Shown in pieces: positions 24,056-34,896 of a DNA stretch of 64,000 nucleotides. The notes below the pieces were generated by a model. The model had not been told where the DNA came from and did no database searches. It saw only the letters and a list, made by a program, of their open reading frames with translations. The DNA lies in the NCBI GenBank assembly GCA_964447205.1, contig CAYUSB010000020.1, positions 82,198 through 146,197 of the forward strand, given 5' to 3'. The position numbers and the translations under genes were made by a program. The stretch comes from JAEUKH01 sp964447205. Its GTDB lineage: Bacteria > Myxococcota_A > Polyangia > Polyangiales > Ga0077539. Position 1 is the first letter of the stretch, and every line of letters starts with the position of its first letter.

Positions 24056-25374
24056 TGCGTCGTCTGTGTAGTTCTCGGGTCTTGTTGGTCTCGATCGCCC
24101 TCGCCGCGAGCGCCTGCGACGACGGGGATCCGGCCCCTCCGCTGAACCTCGACGCGGGCGGCACCGACGCCCCGGCCGCCGACCGCGGGCCCACGACGGA
24201 CCGCGGGCCCACGACGGACACGGGCCTCTCCTGTGCGGCCCCAGGGACGCCCACCCTGGCGACCCCGCCCACGGTGGACACGGCCACGAGCAACTTCAAC
24301 GTCACCCTGCTCGCGTGCACCCGGACGGCCCTGGCCCTCGGGTGCGAGCTCGGCGCCGCCCATCGGTACGAGGAGGTCGTCGAGGGGAACCTCCGGCGCC
24401 TGCGGGCCAACGCCGTGCCCAATCACGACGTGGGGGCGTTTCCCAATCCGGGAAACCCCAACGCCATCCAGGCCCAGACCCTGGAGTACACCGTGCCCGT
24501 CGTGCCGTCGGGACCGGGGGCCACCGCCCGGGTGTTTGGCATCACCACCGCAGGGGTCGTCCTCGACCCCGGGACCGCCGAGCGCTGGAACGACCGCGAC
24601 GACTGGAACTACGAGGCCCTCCGCTTCGCCACCGCCCCCGGGTACTTCAGCGGGATGGGCGGGACCGACACCGTACGCCACCCCACGGCCCTCGGCCTCG
24701 ACTGCAACTTCGCCCACGTCCAGCCCAACGGGGCCTACCATTACCACGGGGTTCCGACGGGCCTGATGCCCACGGCCCCGGCCCTGACCTTCGTGGGCTG
24801 GGCGGCCGACGGCTACCCCATCTACGGCCGCTGGGACTTCTCCAACCCGAACGACCCCACGAGCGCCCTGCGCCCGATGCGCTCGAGCTACAGGCTCCGG
24901 ACGGGCACCCGCCCCTCGGGCACCGCGGGCCCGGGCGGGGCCTACGACGGCACCTTCGTGCAAGACTGGGAGTACGTGGCCGACGCGGGCGACCTCGACG
25001 CCTGCAACGGCCGCACGGGGGCCGTGATGCTCCAGGGCCGTACGGTCACCACCTACCACTACGTGCTGACCGACACGTTTCCGTACATCCCGCGGTGTTT
25101 CCACGCCACGCCCCACGCGTCCTTCCAGGGAATGGGCATGATGATGCCCCCGGGCGACGCAGGCACCGCCCCGTCCGACGCGGGCATGGGCCCCCGGGCA
25201 TGCACCAGCCCCGCCGACTGCACCGGGGCCTGTCCGCCGGGATCGCGGGGCTGCACCTGCGCGGCCTCGCCCATGGGCATGCGCTGCGCCCCCACCTGCA
25301 CCACCACCCCCGACTGTCCCATGGGCCCCCCCGGGGTCACCTTCACCTGCCGCAACGGCCTCTGCGGGCCCTGA
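24052..25374 (+). CDS. YHYH-domain lipoprotein with Cys-rich C-terminus
   Basis: A 440-residue secreted lipoprotein. The lipobox LAASAC places the lipidated Cys at residue 22, followed by an Asp/Thr/Gly-rich neck. The central part is a YHYH domain: the signature YHYHGVPTG lies near residue 229, with GWAADGYPIYG and TYHYVLTDTFPYIPRCFHATP after it. The last about 60 residues are Cys-rich (CTSPADCTGACPPGSRGCTC). YHYH proteins are secreted proteins of unknown function, often found near EF-hand proteins, as here. Overlaps the EF-hand gene by 4 nt. Confidence 0.85.
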   Translation: MMRRLCSSRVLLVSIALAASACDDGDPAPPLNLDAGGTDAPAADRGPTTDRGPTTDTGLSCAAPGTPTLATPPTVDTATSNFNVTLLACTRTALALGCELGAAHRYEEVVEGNLRRLRANAVPNHDVGAFPNPGNPNAIQAQTLEYTVPVVPSGPGATARVFGITTAGVVLDPGTAERWNDRDDWNYEALRFATAPGYFSGMGGTDTVRHPTALGLDCNFAHVQPNGAYHYHGVPTGLMPTAPALTFVGWAADGYPIYGRWDFSNPNDPTSALRPMRSSYRLRTGTRPSGTAGPGGAYDGTFVQDWEYVADAGDLDACNGRTGAVMLQGRTVTTYHYVLTDTFPYIPRCFHATPHASFQGMGMMMPPGDAGTAPSDAGMGPRACTSPADCTGACPPGSRGCTCAASPMGMRCAPTCTTTPDCPMGPPGVTFTCRNGLCGP

Positions 25375-25491
25375 ACCTCGGCCCCGCACAGACCCTCCCC
25401 GCCCGATAACCTGCGGGCCCGAGGTCACGGGTGGCGCTCGGGACCGGAGGTGGATACGATCCGGGGGGTTCTTGGCGTGAGGAGGTCTGTC

Positions 25492-28017
25492 ATGGCGTCG
25501 CGCAGGGTGTGTTCTCTCGGTTTTGTGGTGGGTCTGCTCACGGTGGCGGGGTGCGGCGACTCGTCGGTGGTGGGCGGGGGTGCGGACGCCGGCCCCGACG
25601 TGCCTGCGACCGACCTCGGCCCCGCCGACACCGGGGCGAAGGATACGGGGGCCACGGACACGGGCCCGACCGACGCCGGCGAGATGGACACCGGGCTGGA
25701 CGTGCCCCCCACCGACGCGGGCCCCACCCGCTGTACGGGCGACACCGACTGCGCGGGCAACAGCGCGGGCACGGTCTGCGACACCACCTCGGGCCGCTGC
25801 GTCCCGTGCACCCCCGCCGCCGACCGCTGCCCCGCGGGCCAGTACTGCACCGCCGACAACGCCTGCGCCGCGGGATGCCGCGACGACATGAGCTGCGCGG
25901 GCGACGCCGGGTCGTCGACGGCCGGGCGCTGCAACACCGCCACCCGCCAGTGCGTGGCCTGCGTCACCAATGAGCACTGCGCCGCGGGCACCCTCTGCGT
26001 GGGCAACGTCTGCGTGATGGGCTGCACCTCCGAACGGCCCTGCGCCGCAGGGCAGACCTGCTGCGACGGGGCCTGCCTCGACACCCAGTCCAACACCGCC
26101 TCGTGCGGGGCCTGCGGGGCGCGCTGCGACGTGGCCAACGCCCAACCCGCGTGCCGCAACGGGGTCTGCGCCGTGAGCGCGTGCATGGCCCCCTTCGCCA
26201 ACTGCGACGACGCCGCGGCCAACGGCTGCGAGGTCAACACCCAGACCGAGGTGGCCCACTGCGGGGGATGCGGGATGGCCTGCGCCGCGCGCCCCAACGC
26301 CACCCCCCGGTGCGCGGCCGGGCAGTGCCAGTACACCTGCGCCACGGGCTTCGCCGACTGCGACGGCGACGCCAGCAACGGCTGCGAGACCAACCTCAAC
26401 ACCGACCCCACCCGCTGCGGCTCGTGCTCGACCCGCTGCGACCTCGCCAACGCCACCGCGGCCTGCACGATGGGCCAGTGCGCGGTGGCCACCTGCGGGA
26501 GGGGCTTCGGCGACTGCGACGGCAACGCGGCCAACGGCTGCGAGACCAACACGGCCACGACGGTCACCCACTGCGGGGCCTGCGGCACGATGTGCCCGGG
26601 GGCCGCCAACGCCGTCCCGGCCTGCGCGGCAGGGGCCTGCGCCATCACCTGCACCGCGGGCTTCGCCGACTGCGACGGCAACGCGGCCAACGGCTGCGAG
26701 GTCAACACCACCAACACCCCCGGCCACTGCGGCGGGTGCGGGCGGGCGTGCTCGGTGGCCAACGCCACGGCGGGGTGCGCCATGTCGCAGTGCACGGTGG
26801 CGACCTGCGCCGCGGGCTTCGCCGACTGCGACGGGATGAGCCCCAACGGGTGCGAGGCCAGCCTCTCGGCCCCCACCACCTGCGGGATGTGCGGCAACGC
26901 CTGCCCGGTCCCGGCCAACGCGACGGCGACCTGCGCGGCGGGCGGGGTGTGCGGGTTCGCCTGCGGGGCCGACTTCGCCAACTGCGACGGGATGGCGGGC
27001 AACGGCTGCGAGATCAACGTGGCCAACGGCAACGCCCGCCACTGCGGCGGGTGCGGGGTGGAGTGCGGCCTCGCCAACGCGGTGGCCACGTGCGCGGCCC
27101 GGACCTGCCGGGTGGAGTCGTGCGAGACGGGCTTCGGCGACTGCGACGGGATGAGCGCCAACGGGTGCGAGACCAACACCCGCACGAGCAGCCAGCACTG
27201 CGGGGCCTGCGGGATGGCCTGTCCGAGCGGCAACTACTGCCAGGCCGGGGCCTGCGGGCTGCCCCGGAGCTGCAACGCCCTGCGGGCCTTCAACCCCGGG
27301 GCCACGAGCGGGGAGTACGACATCGACCCCGACGGGGCGGGTCCCATCGCGGCCCAACGGGTCTACTGTGACATGGTCAGCGAAGGGGGCGGCTGGACCC
27401 TCGTCGGCTCCATCGCCAACGGCGTCACCCGCGCGTGGAACGCCCTCGGGGTCTTCACCGACCGCGGCGCCTTCGGCACGATCAGCGGGCGCACCACGGG
27501 CAACTTCAAGTCCCTCGCGTGGACCGACGTCCCGGGCAACGACCTGCGCATCGAGACGGCGGAGTACAGCTTCGGCTGGCGGGCCCTCCTCGGCAACCGG
27601 TCGATGGGCGGATACGTCTCGGCCAACTGGCCGAGCACCTGCAACAGCACCTGGGCCCGCTCGGGGGCCGATTTCTACACGGGCATCACCGCGGCCCAGT
27701 CGCAGGCCTTCGGCTTCTCGCTGCGGGCCCTCGACAGCAACGCCGCGTGTTTCCCCGGGGCCAACGAAAACGCAGCCATCAACTTCTACGCCGCCGAGTG
27801 CTGCTGGACCAACGGCCTCGGCAACACCCCCGGGGGCCAGGCCGAGTGGCGCACCCACGACCTGTCGCTCCTGCGCCTGTCGCGCATCACCCCCGTGACC
27901 TGCACCGCGGGGGCCTGGCCCTGCAACGCCAACGGCCGCACCATCTCCTCGGCCGGCGAGTGCTACGGCGACGACCCCGCCTGCAAGGTACGCTACGCCC
28001 TCGTGTGGGTGCGCTGA
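25492..28017 (+). CDS. Large Cys-rich repeat lipoprotein with fibrinogen-like C-terminal domain
   Basis: An 841-residue surface lipoprotein. Lipobox LTVAGC, then a Thr/Asp/Gly-rich neck, Cys-rich modules, seven copies of a unit with core F(A/G)(D/N)CD...NGCE followed by HCGxCGxxC (about residues 235-565), and a C-terminal domain opening CNALRAFNPGATSGEYDIDP then CDMVSEGGGWTLV, as in fibrinogen-like C domains. Such architecture is typical of myxobacterial cell-surface proteins and suggests carbohydrate or surface binding stabilised by disulphides. ATG 25492 has GAGGAGG six bases upstream. The long reverse-strand frame here is a GC artefact. Confidence 0.88.
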   Translation: MASRRVCSLGFVVGLLTVAGCGDSSVVGGGADAGPDVPATDLGPADTGAKDTGATDTGPTDAGEMDTGLDVPPTDAGPTRCTGDTDCAGNSAGTVCDTTSGRCVPCTPAADRCPAGQYCTADNACAAGCRDDMSCAGDAGSSTAGRCNTATRQCVACVTNEHCAAGTLCVGNVCVMGCTSERPCAAGQTCCDGACLDTQSNTASCGACGARCDVANAQPACRNGVCAVSACMAPFANCDDAAANGCEVNTQTEVAHCGGCGMACAARPNATPRCAAGQCQYTCATGFADCDGDASNGCETNLNTDPTRCGSCSTRCDLANATAACTMGQCAVATCGRGFGDCDGNAANGCETNTATTVTHCGACGTMCPGAANAVPACAAGACAITCTAGFADCDGNAANGCEVNTTNTPGHCGGCGRACSVANATAGCAMSQCTVATCAAGFADCDGMSPNGCEASLSAPTTCGMCGNACPVPANATATCAAGGVCGFACGADFANCDGMAGNGCEINVANGNARHCGGCGVECGLANAVATCAARTCRVESCETGFGDCDGMSANGCETNTRTSSQHCGACGMACPSGNYCQAGACGLPRSCNALRAFNPGATSGEYDIDPDGAGPIAAQRVYCDMVSEGGGWTLVGSIANGVTRAWNALGVFTDRGAFGTISGRTTGNFKSLAWTDVPGNDLRIETAEYSFGWRALLGNRSMGGYVSANWPSTCNSTWARSGADFYTGITAAQSQAFGFSLRALDSNAACFPGANENAAINFYAAECCWTNGLGNTPGGQAEWRTHDLSLLRLSRITPVTCTAGAWPCNANGRTISSAGECYGDDPACKVRYALVWVR

Positions 28018-28078
28018 GGCGCTCCCCCGTACACGCCCCTCCCTCCCCCAGATCCCTCTCAGGAGCCACCGCCCCGCC

Positions 28079-28240
28079 ATGAAGCGCTACCGCTGCATCG
28101 TCTGTGACCACGTGTACGACCCGGCCGAGGGCGACCCCGCCGCGGGGGTGGCCCCCGGGACCCCCTTCGAGAGCCTGCCCGACGACTGGGTGTGCTCCGA
28201 CTGCGGGGCCACCAAGGCCGACTTCGAGGCCATGGGCTGA
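28079..28240 (+). CDS. Rubredoxin
   Basis: A 53-residue electron carrier with one Fe(SCys)4 site: CIVC (6-9) and CSDC (39-42), with the conserved YDPAEGDP and PDDWVC segments. Length is standard for rubredoxins. ATG 28079 is preceded by AGGAGC. The formaldehyde-oxidation genes start 16 nt after its stop, so it is probably the first gene of that operon, and may pass electrons in an oxidative-stress or hydroxylase/desaturase reaction. The desaturase at 30763 is a possible client. Confidence 0.93.
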   Translation: MKRYRCIVCDHVYDPAEGDPAAGVAPGTPFESLPDDWVCSDCGATKADFEAMG

Positions 28241-28256
28241 GGGCCCGACACCCCCC

Positions 28257-29371
<1,115 letters not shown>

Positions 29372-29372
<1 letters not shown>

Positions 29373-30229
29373 TGGGCGATCGGCCCTACGAGACCCGGAG
29401 CGAGCAGCGGGCCTTCGATGGGGTCCAGGGGTTCTATACCCACGAGAGCGCCGCCTGCGCGGGGCCCATGCGGGTGGGGGTCTACCTCCCCCCAGGGGCC
29501 GTGGGGCGGGGCGAGCGGGTCCCGGCCGTGTACTTCCTCGCGGGCCTGTCGTGTACGGAGGAGACCTTCGCCCTCAAGGCCGGGGCGGCCCGTCTGGCCG
29601 CGCAACTGGGCCTCGCCCTCGTGACCCCCGACACCAGCCCCCGGGGGCATCGTTTCCCGGGCGACGACGCCCACTGGGACTTCGGTCTCGGGGCGAGCTT
29701 CTACCTCGACGCGACCGAGGCCCCGTGGCGGGAGGCCTACCGCATGGAGCGGTACATCGTCGACGAGCTGCCCCGTTGGGTCGAGGCCCACTTCCCCGTG
29801 AGCGGCCGACGTCGCGGGGTGATGGGGCACTCCATGGGCGGCCACGGGGCCCTCACCCTCGCCCTGCGTAACCCCGGGCGCTACGCGAGCCTGTCGGCCT
29901 TCGCCCCCATCGTGGCCCCGAGCGAGGTCCCCTGGGGGCAGAAGGCCTTCGCGGGCTACCTCGGGCCGAAGGGACCGGCCTGGGAGGCCCACGACGCCAC
30001 GGCCCTCGTGCAGCGGGCTCCCTTCGCGGGCGAGGTGCTCATCGACCAGGGCCTCGACGACAGGTTTCTCGGCCGCGAGCTGCGCCCCGAGCGCTTCGAG
30101 GCCGCCTGCACGGCGTCGGGGCAGCGCCTCACCCTGCGCACCCACCCGGGCTACGATCACAGCTATTTCTTCGTGGCCACCTTCGTCGACGACCACCTCC
30201 GCCACCACGCCCGCGCCCTCTGTGGGTAG
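29372..30229 (+). CDS. fghA: S-formylglutathione hydrolase
   Basis: A 285-residue alpha/beta-hydrolase (esterase D family) that hydrolyses S-formylglutathione to formate and glutathione. Nucleophile elbow GHSMGGHGA, oxyanion strand YFLAGLSCTEETF, acid in QGLDDRFL and the catalytic His in HPGYDHSYFF are all visible; length matches the family. ATG 29372 shares a base with the dehydrogenase stop. Next to frmA this completes the glutathione-dependent formaldehyde pathway. Confidence 0.95.
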
Positions 30230-30689
30230 GAGCCCGGCATCGGCCCTGCGCAGCGCGTATGGGGCCCTCGTGGCGATCGGGGCCCTCGCCGCGGGGTGCG
30301 CCGCCTCGGCCACCGTCACGGCCGAGGACGCCGCGGTGCGGGACATCGCCCCGGCCGATCGTTCGTGTACGGGGCAGGTGGGGCCCTCCACCCTGGAGGA
30401 CATCGACCCGGCGACGGGATGCCCGGGCACGGTCCGGGTGGCCCACACGGTCACGCGGGTTGACACCTGCGAGCGCATCGAGCCGCGCTGCACCATCGAC
30501 CCGGGGTGTCGCTTCGACGCGGTCCTGGAGGTGCGCGGGGGGGCGGGGTGCACGACCGTGCTCCGGCCGCGGTTTGTGGCCTGCCGGTGCGAGTTCGGGG
30601 TGGTCGAGTGCCCCGGGCAGAGCGACCCCTTCGGCCCGTGGCCCGGATGCGTCGGCAACAACTACGTCTGCAACCCCTGTCGGCAGTGA
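30222..30689 (+). CDS. Small Cys-rich lipoprotein
   Basis: A 155-residue predicted lipoprotein with hydrophobic start and lipobox LAAGC (lipidated Cys near residue 26), then a compact domain with about 12 cysteines (CTGQVG, CERIEPRCTIDPGC, CRCEFGVVEC, CVGNNYVCNPC) probably disulphide-bonded. It overlaps the end of fghA by 8 bp and starts with GTG 30222. No family recognised; the location implies co-transcription but no obvious link to formaldehyde metabolism. Confidence 0.7.
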   Translation: MGRSPASALRSAYGALVAIGALAAGCAASATVTAEDAAVRDIAPADRSCTGQVGPSTLEDIDPATGCPGTVRVAHTVTRVDTCERIEPRCTIDPGCRFDAVLEVRGGAGCTTVLRPRFVACRCEFGVVECPGQSDPFGPWPGCVGNNYVCNPCRQ

Positions 30690-30762
30690 CCGAAGGCCCG
30701 CGCCAGGGCTCGGACAATGCGGGTGCACGCGGGGCGGGCTTTGGGGTAGGCACTCCCCCGCG

Positions 30763-31953
30763 ATGCCTTTTGACGCCCGCGACGACGCCCCCGAGCCCTT
30801 CCTGCCGCACGTCGACCGGGCGGCCTTCGCCCGCGACCTCGACGCCTTGCGGGCAGAGATCGAGGCCGACCTCGGCCCTGAAGACCGGGCCCACCTCCTG
30901 CGCATCGCCGGGATCGGCCGGGCCTGCACGGCCCTCGGGTACGCCACGGCCTGGATGGGGCCCAACCCCGTCTCGATGGCCCTCCTCTCCCTCGGCCCGA
31001 CGGTGCGCTGGACGGTGGTGGCCCATCACATCCTGCACAAGGGCCTCGACCGGGTGCCCGGGACCCCGACGCATCTGACCGCGCGGGGCTTCGCCCGGGG
31101 AGGGCGCCGGGTGTTCGACTGGCTCGACTGGCTCGACCCCGAGGCCTGGGACTACGAGCACAACGTCCTGCACCATCACCGCACGGGCGAGGCCGCCGAC
31201 CCCGACCTCGTCGAAGAGAACGCCGCCGGCCTGCGCGACTGGAAGGGCCCTCGGGCCCTCAAGCTCGCCGCCGTGGCCTTCTACGCCCTCACCTGGAAGT
31301 GGTCGTACTACGCCCCGAGCACCTGGCAGGTCCTGGGGCGGGCCGAGGCCCGTCGGGCCGGCCGTGGGGTATCCCCTCCCGGCGTCGACGCAGCCACGGG
31401 AGACGCCCGCGGCCCCGAGCGCTACCTGGAGGCCTTCGACCCCCGTACGGCCCCTGGACGGGCCTTCTGGCGCCGTTCGTTGGCCCCCTACGGCCTCGCC
31501 CGTTTTGTCCTGGGCCCCCTGGCCTTCGCCCCGTTGGGCCCTGGGGCCGTGGCCAGCGTGTGGGCCAACTGCGTGGGGGCGGAGCTTCTGGGCAACCTGC
31601 ACACCTTTGTGATCATCGCCCCCAACCACGCGGGCGACGACCTCTACCGCTTCGACGCGGCCACCCGCGACCGCGGCGAGCGGTACCTCCGGCAGGTGGT
31701 GAGCACGGCCAACTTCCGCACCGGGGGGGCTCTCCGTGATTTGATGCACGGGTACCTCAACTACCAGATCGAGCATCACCTCTTCCCCGACCTGCCCCCG
31801 CGGCAGTACGCGCGGATTCAGCCGCGGGTGAAGGCCTTGTGTGAGAAGCACGGGGTTCCGTATGTGCAGGAGGGCGTGTGGCGGAGGGCCTGGAAGATGG
31901 TCGCGGTGATGGTGGGCGAGGGCACCATGCGACGGCCCGAGGGAGGGCGGTGA
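30763..31953 (+). CDS. Membrane fatty-acid desaturase family protein
   Basis: A 396-residue di-iron membrane desaturase/hydroxylase. The three histidine boxes are present: HHILHKG (H-x3-H), EHNVLHHHRTG (H-x3-HH) and QIEHHLFPDLP (Q-x2-HH), with hydrophobic stretches between. The Q-x2-HH third box is typical of front-end or sphingolipid-type desaturases. ATG 30763 is used; the frame is open upstream but without coding character. The stop overlaps the epimerase start (GTGA). An electron donor such as the nearby rubredoxin is possible. Confidence 0.9.
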   Translation: MPFDARDDAPEPFLPHVDRAAFARDLDALRAEIEADLGPEDRAHLLRIAGIGRACTALGYATAWMGPNPVSMALLSLGPTVRWTVVAHHILHKGLDRVPGTPTHLTARGFARGGRRVFDWLDWLDPEAWDYEHNVLHHHRTGEAADPDLVEENAAGLRDWKGPRALKLAAVAFYALTWKWSYYAPSTWQVLGRAEARRAGRGVSPPGVDAATGDARGPERYLEAFDPRTAPGRAFWRRSLAPYGLARFVLGPLAFAPLGPGAVASVWANCVGAELLGNLHTFVIIAPNHAGDDLYRFDAATRDRGERYLRQVVSTANFRTGGALRDLMHGYLNYQIEHHLFPDLPPRQYARIQPRVKALCEKHGVPYVQEGVWRRAWKMVAVMVGEGTMRRPEGGR

Positions 31954-32846
31954 AGGGGCCGATCCTGGTCACAGGGTCGGCGGGGATGCTCGGTCGGGCC
32001 CTGGGTCTGCGCCTCGCGGGGGCGGGGGTAGGTCTTCGAGGCCTCGACCGCGTGGGGATGGGGTCATGCCGGGGCGATGTCCGCGACCCGGAGGCTGTGG
32101 CCCGGGCGATGGCGGGGTGTCGGGGGGTGGTTCATCTGGCGGCAGTGTCGCGGGTGGGGTGGGGGGAGCGCGACCCCGCGGAGTGTCTCGCGACCAACGT
32201 GGAGGGGACCCGCTGTGTCGTGCGGGAGGCCCTGCGAAGCCCGGAGCGTCCATGGGTGCTGCTCGCGAGCAGCCGCGAGGTGTACGGGCGGCCCGGGTCG
32301 CTCCCGGTCTCGGAGGACGCCCCCCGGGCTCCGTGCAACGTGTACGGGCGCAGCAAATGCGACGCCGAGGACGTGATGGACTGGGGGCGGGGGCAGGGGC
32401 TCGCCACGGCCACCCTGCGCCTCGCGAGCGTGTACGGGGGGGCGGGCGATCACGGCGACCGGGTGGTCGCGGCGTTGGCGCGGGGGGCGGGGCGGGGAGA
32501 GAGGCTGCGGGTGGCCGGGGGCGGGCGGGTGTTTGATTTTACCCACGTCGACGACGTGATCGCGGGGCTGTGGGCCGCGATGGAGCGGCTCACGGCGGGG
32601 GCGGGGGTGTTGCCGGTGGTGCACCTGGTGTCGGGGCAGGGCACGACCCTGGGGCAGCTCGCCGAGATGGCCCTTGCTGCCGCGGGGAGGGCGGGCGAGG
32701 CGGTGACGGAGACGGCGGCGGAGGCGTACGAGGTCGATCGGTTTGTGGGCGACCCGACGCGGGCCCGGGAGGTGCTCGGGTGGTCGGCGCGGGTCGCGCT
32801 GGCGGAGGGGGTCGGGCGGATGGTGCGGGGCTACGCGGGGGCGTAG
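31950..32846 (+). CDS. NAD-dependent epimerase/dehydratase (extended SDR)
   Basis: A 298-residue extended short-chain dehydrogenase of the nucleotide-sugar epimerase type. The N-terminal TGSAGMLG gives the dinucleotide motif, SSREVYG the Ser region and YGRSK the catalytic Tyr-x3-Lys, followed by LRLASVYG and a DFTHVDDVI substrate-side motif. GTG 31950 overlaps the desaturase stop and has GGGAGG just upstream. The substrate cannot be told; with the desaturase it may modify a lipid or glycan. Confidence 0.9.
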   Translation: MKGPILVTGSAGMLGRALGLRLAGAGVGLRGLDRVGMGSCRGDVRDPEAVARAMAGCRGVVHLAAVSRVGWGERDPAECLATNVEGTRCVVREALRSPERPWVLLASSREVYGRPGSLPVSEDAPRAPCNVYGRSKCDAEDVMDWGRGQGLATATLRLASVYGGAGDHGDRVVAALARGAGRGERLRVAGGGRVFDFTHVDDVIAGLWAAMERLTAGAGVLPVVHLVSGQGTTLGQLAEMALAAAGRAGEAVTETAAEAYEVDRFVGDPTRAREVLGWSARVALAEGVGRMVRGYAGA

Positions 32847-32878
32847 GTGAGGGGGCGGTCGGGGGCGGGGGCGCGACG

Positions 32879-33223
32879 TCAGGGCGTCGGCGTCGCGGCG
32901 GGGGCTGCGTTGGCAGGGGCCGCGTTGGCAGGGGCCGCGTTGGCAGGGGCGGCAGGGGCGGGTGCGGGCTGCGTCGGCGCGGGCGTCGCGTCGGCAGCGG
33001 GCGGGGGCTGCTGCATCGACGGCGGCGGTCCGCCGTAGCGTACGGCCATGGGGCACCCCGCGAGCACCATCGACCCGGCCACCAGGAGGGCCGCTCGGGA
33101 CAGCCGCGGGGGCATCGGGGCCTCGGCCACCGCCTCGCTCGGGGCGCGGCGTGCGTCGCAGAAGGGACAACAAAACTCGTGGGCGCGCAGGTGTCGCCCG
33201 CAGGCATCACAGGGGACGAGCAT
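32879..33223 (-). CDS. Zinc-ribbon protein with membrane segment and Pro/Ala-rich tail
   Basis: A 114-residue protein. N-terminal zinc ribbon CDACGRHLRAHEFCCPFC (two C-x2-C knuckles), one hydrophobic segment (about 39-55, SRAALLVAGSMVLAGC), the motif VRYGGPPPS, and a low-complexity tail with repeated PANAA from a 15-bp DNA repeat. The same architecture recurs at 53116-53622, so these are paralogues. Start ATG 33223 is set by the ribbon. Probably anchored by its single membrane segment; function unknown. Confidence 0.75.
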   Translation of the reverse strand: MLVPCDACGRHLRAHEFCCPFCDARRAPSEAVAEAPMPPRLSRAALLVAGSMVLAGCPMAVRYGGPPPSMQQPPPAADATPAPTQPAPAPAAPANAAPANAAPANAAPAATPTP

Positions 33224-33379
33224 GGCCCCGAGGGTCGCACACTCGTGACCGCCTGTCGCGTGGTCGCGTCGTCCGCCCCAGAGGTGCAGGTGGCCGTGCT
33301 CGACGCGCATCCCGAGCCGATCATGACCCGAGGAACCTTCGGGCCCGCGATGACCTCGCAGGTCCATGCCTCGCGGCGA

Positions 33380-34174
33380 TCAGCGCCAAGGGCCCAGGCC
33401 CCCGAAGAAGTACCGAACGAGGAGGGTTCCGGTGCCGAGAAGGCCCGCTCCGCTTTTCAGGGCCAGGGCGGCGTTGAAGGTCGCCTCGACGCTGACTTCG
33501 AGGCGTTCGGCCACGCGCATCGACAGCCCCGCCATTCCATGAAACCACAGGGCCAGACCCAACTCGAGCGACGCGCCCGTCTCGGGAAACGCGTGGTAGA
33601 TCTCGGGCCCCGGTGCGACCGGGACCGACAGGGCCGCCCCGAAGCCCACATACGGCCGAACCCACCCCCCGTAGGTGTGCCCGTACCCGAGGCTCACGTC
33701 GGTGTTGATGTACCCGATGGCGGTCTGGCTCGTGCCCCCTCCGAGGCCTGCGCGCAGGGCGTACCGGTCGGGGCCATGAGGCTGCCAGCGCAGTCCGACC
33801 CGTCCGAAGTACAAGGGCGAGGGGGCGTTGCTGATCAGGGCCTCACGTTCGTCGAGTTGGGCCCCGACGCCGCCGGAGGCTTCGAGCGCGAGGGTCGGGC
33901 TCCGCTGCAGGGACACCCGGGCCTCGCCCCCGGCCATGTTGTTGAGGTGGACCCCGGTCCCGAGGCCGCCCAGCAACGCGACCGAGCCGCCCCCGGCGGC
34001 GCTGCGCCGTACGGGCTCGTGGAGCATGGGCAACGAGGCCGGACTCGCGGCGGCGCAGCCCAGAAGGGTCGACGCGGCGACCGCGCGCAGAAGGCCCGCC
34101 CGCCAACGCAACGATCCACGCGAAGAATGGACCCTGTCGGGTCGGTGTGTGTCCAGTCGGCCCCTCGTGCGCAT
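33380..34174 (-). CDS. Predicted outer-membrane beta-barrel or envelope protein
   Basis: A 264-residue protein with a long basic N-terminus followed by a hydrophobic segment ending TLLGCAA (possible lipobox), then alternating hydrophobic and aromatic beta-strand patterns (YFGRVGLRWQPHG, GYGHTYGGWVRPYVGFGAAL, LELGLALWFHGMAGLSM) to RYFFGGLGPWR. This looks like a small outer-membrane barrel. ATG 34174 has GGAGG 4 nt upstream. No family assigned. Confidence 0.75.
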   Translation of the reverse strand: MRTRGRLDTHRPDRVHSSRGSLRWRAGLLRAVAASTLLGCAAASPASLPMLHEPVRRSAAGGGSVALLGGLGTGVHLNNMAGGEARVSLQRSPTLALEASGGVGAQLDEREALISNAPSPLYFGRVGLRWQPHGPDRYALRAGLGGGTSQTAIGYINTDVSLGYGHTYGGWVRPYVGFGAALSVPVAPGPEIYHAFPETGASLELGLALWFHGMAGLSMRVAERLEVSVEATFNAALALKSGAGLLGTGTLLVRYFFGGLGPWR

Positions 34175-34369
34175 CGCACCTCCGGGCCCCGGACAATGCG
34201 GCATACGTGCCAGCACGGGAGGGGGCTTGGGAGGGCGCGACGGCCCCGGGATGCACAAGGGGTGTGCTCCGAGCGCCCAGTGGTTCGGCACGCAGTGGTC
34301 GAGCCTGTCACGGTCGGCTGTGACGGGGGGGCACGGGCCCATGCCGTGCGGCCGGGGGTCGCCCGACGA

Positions 34370-34867
34370 TCATCGCCCGCGGTCGACTACCCGCACGCTC
34401 CGGGCGTCCCGGGCCACCTCGGCGCCCTCCGCGCGCGACAACGTGGCCACGACCTCCACGGTGCGTCCGGCGACCTCCGCGGGGGCCCCGATGTCCAGCA
34501 CGGCCCTGTCGCCCACCCGCACCCAGTGGTCGCCCTCGCGCAGCACCCGCCGCGCAGACAGAACCGCCCGCACAGGGTACTCCAGGGCCCTCCCGTCGAG
34601 CGTCACGCGGTAGCTCAGGACGAGCCCCTCGACGGACCCCGCCCCGATCCGCGCCGTGAGGTCGAGGTGCCACCCGCCCTGGGGCCCATGCACGAGGACC
34701 AGCTCCTCCTCCAACGGCTGCCACGCCGTCGTGCCCGTGCCCAGGGTGAGGGTGGTCGGGCCCGCGTCGAGGGCCGCGCCCACCCCCGCCTCCGCCGTCG
34801 GCACTCCCCCCGCATCCGGGGCCCCGCAGCCCCAAAAACACAGCACACACAGAAGCACTTTCCGCAT
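34370..34867 (-). CDS. Small predicted lipoprotein
   Basis: A 165-residue protein with a short signal and lipobox-like FWGC (MRKVLLCVLCFWGCG), then a single beta-rich domain. No family recognised. It diverges from the DUF4876-like lipoprotein at 34897 with only 29 bp between start codons; both genes begin GTGATGCG, creating a GCATCAC/GTGATGC inverted repeat. The A/T-rich spacer must hold both start signals, so the pair is probably co-regulated. Confidence 0.75.
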   Translation of the reverse strand: MRKVLLCVLCFWGCGAPDAGGVPTAEAGVGAALDAGPTTLTLGTGTTAWQPLEEELVLVHGPQGGWHLDLTARIGAGSVEGLVLSYRVTLDGRALEYPVRAVLSARRVLREGDHWVRVGDRAVLDIGAPAEVAGRTVEVVATLSRAEGAEVARDARSVRVVDRGR

Positions 34868-34896
34868 CACGATTGCATCTGTATCCTATCCTGGTG

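Noticed and set aside
23926..28080. A 1384-codon minus-strand open frame opposite the YHYH and Cys-rich lipoprotein genes
   Set aside because: Composition is Gly/Ala/Arg/His-rich as expected for the antisense of GC-rich coding DNA; the plus strand has signal peptides, Cys repeats and good ribosome sites.
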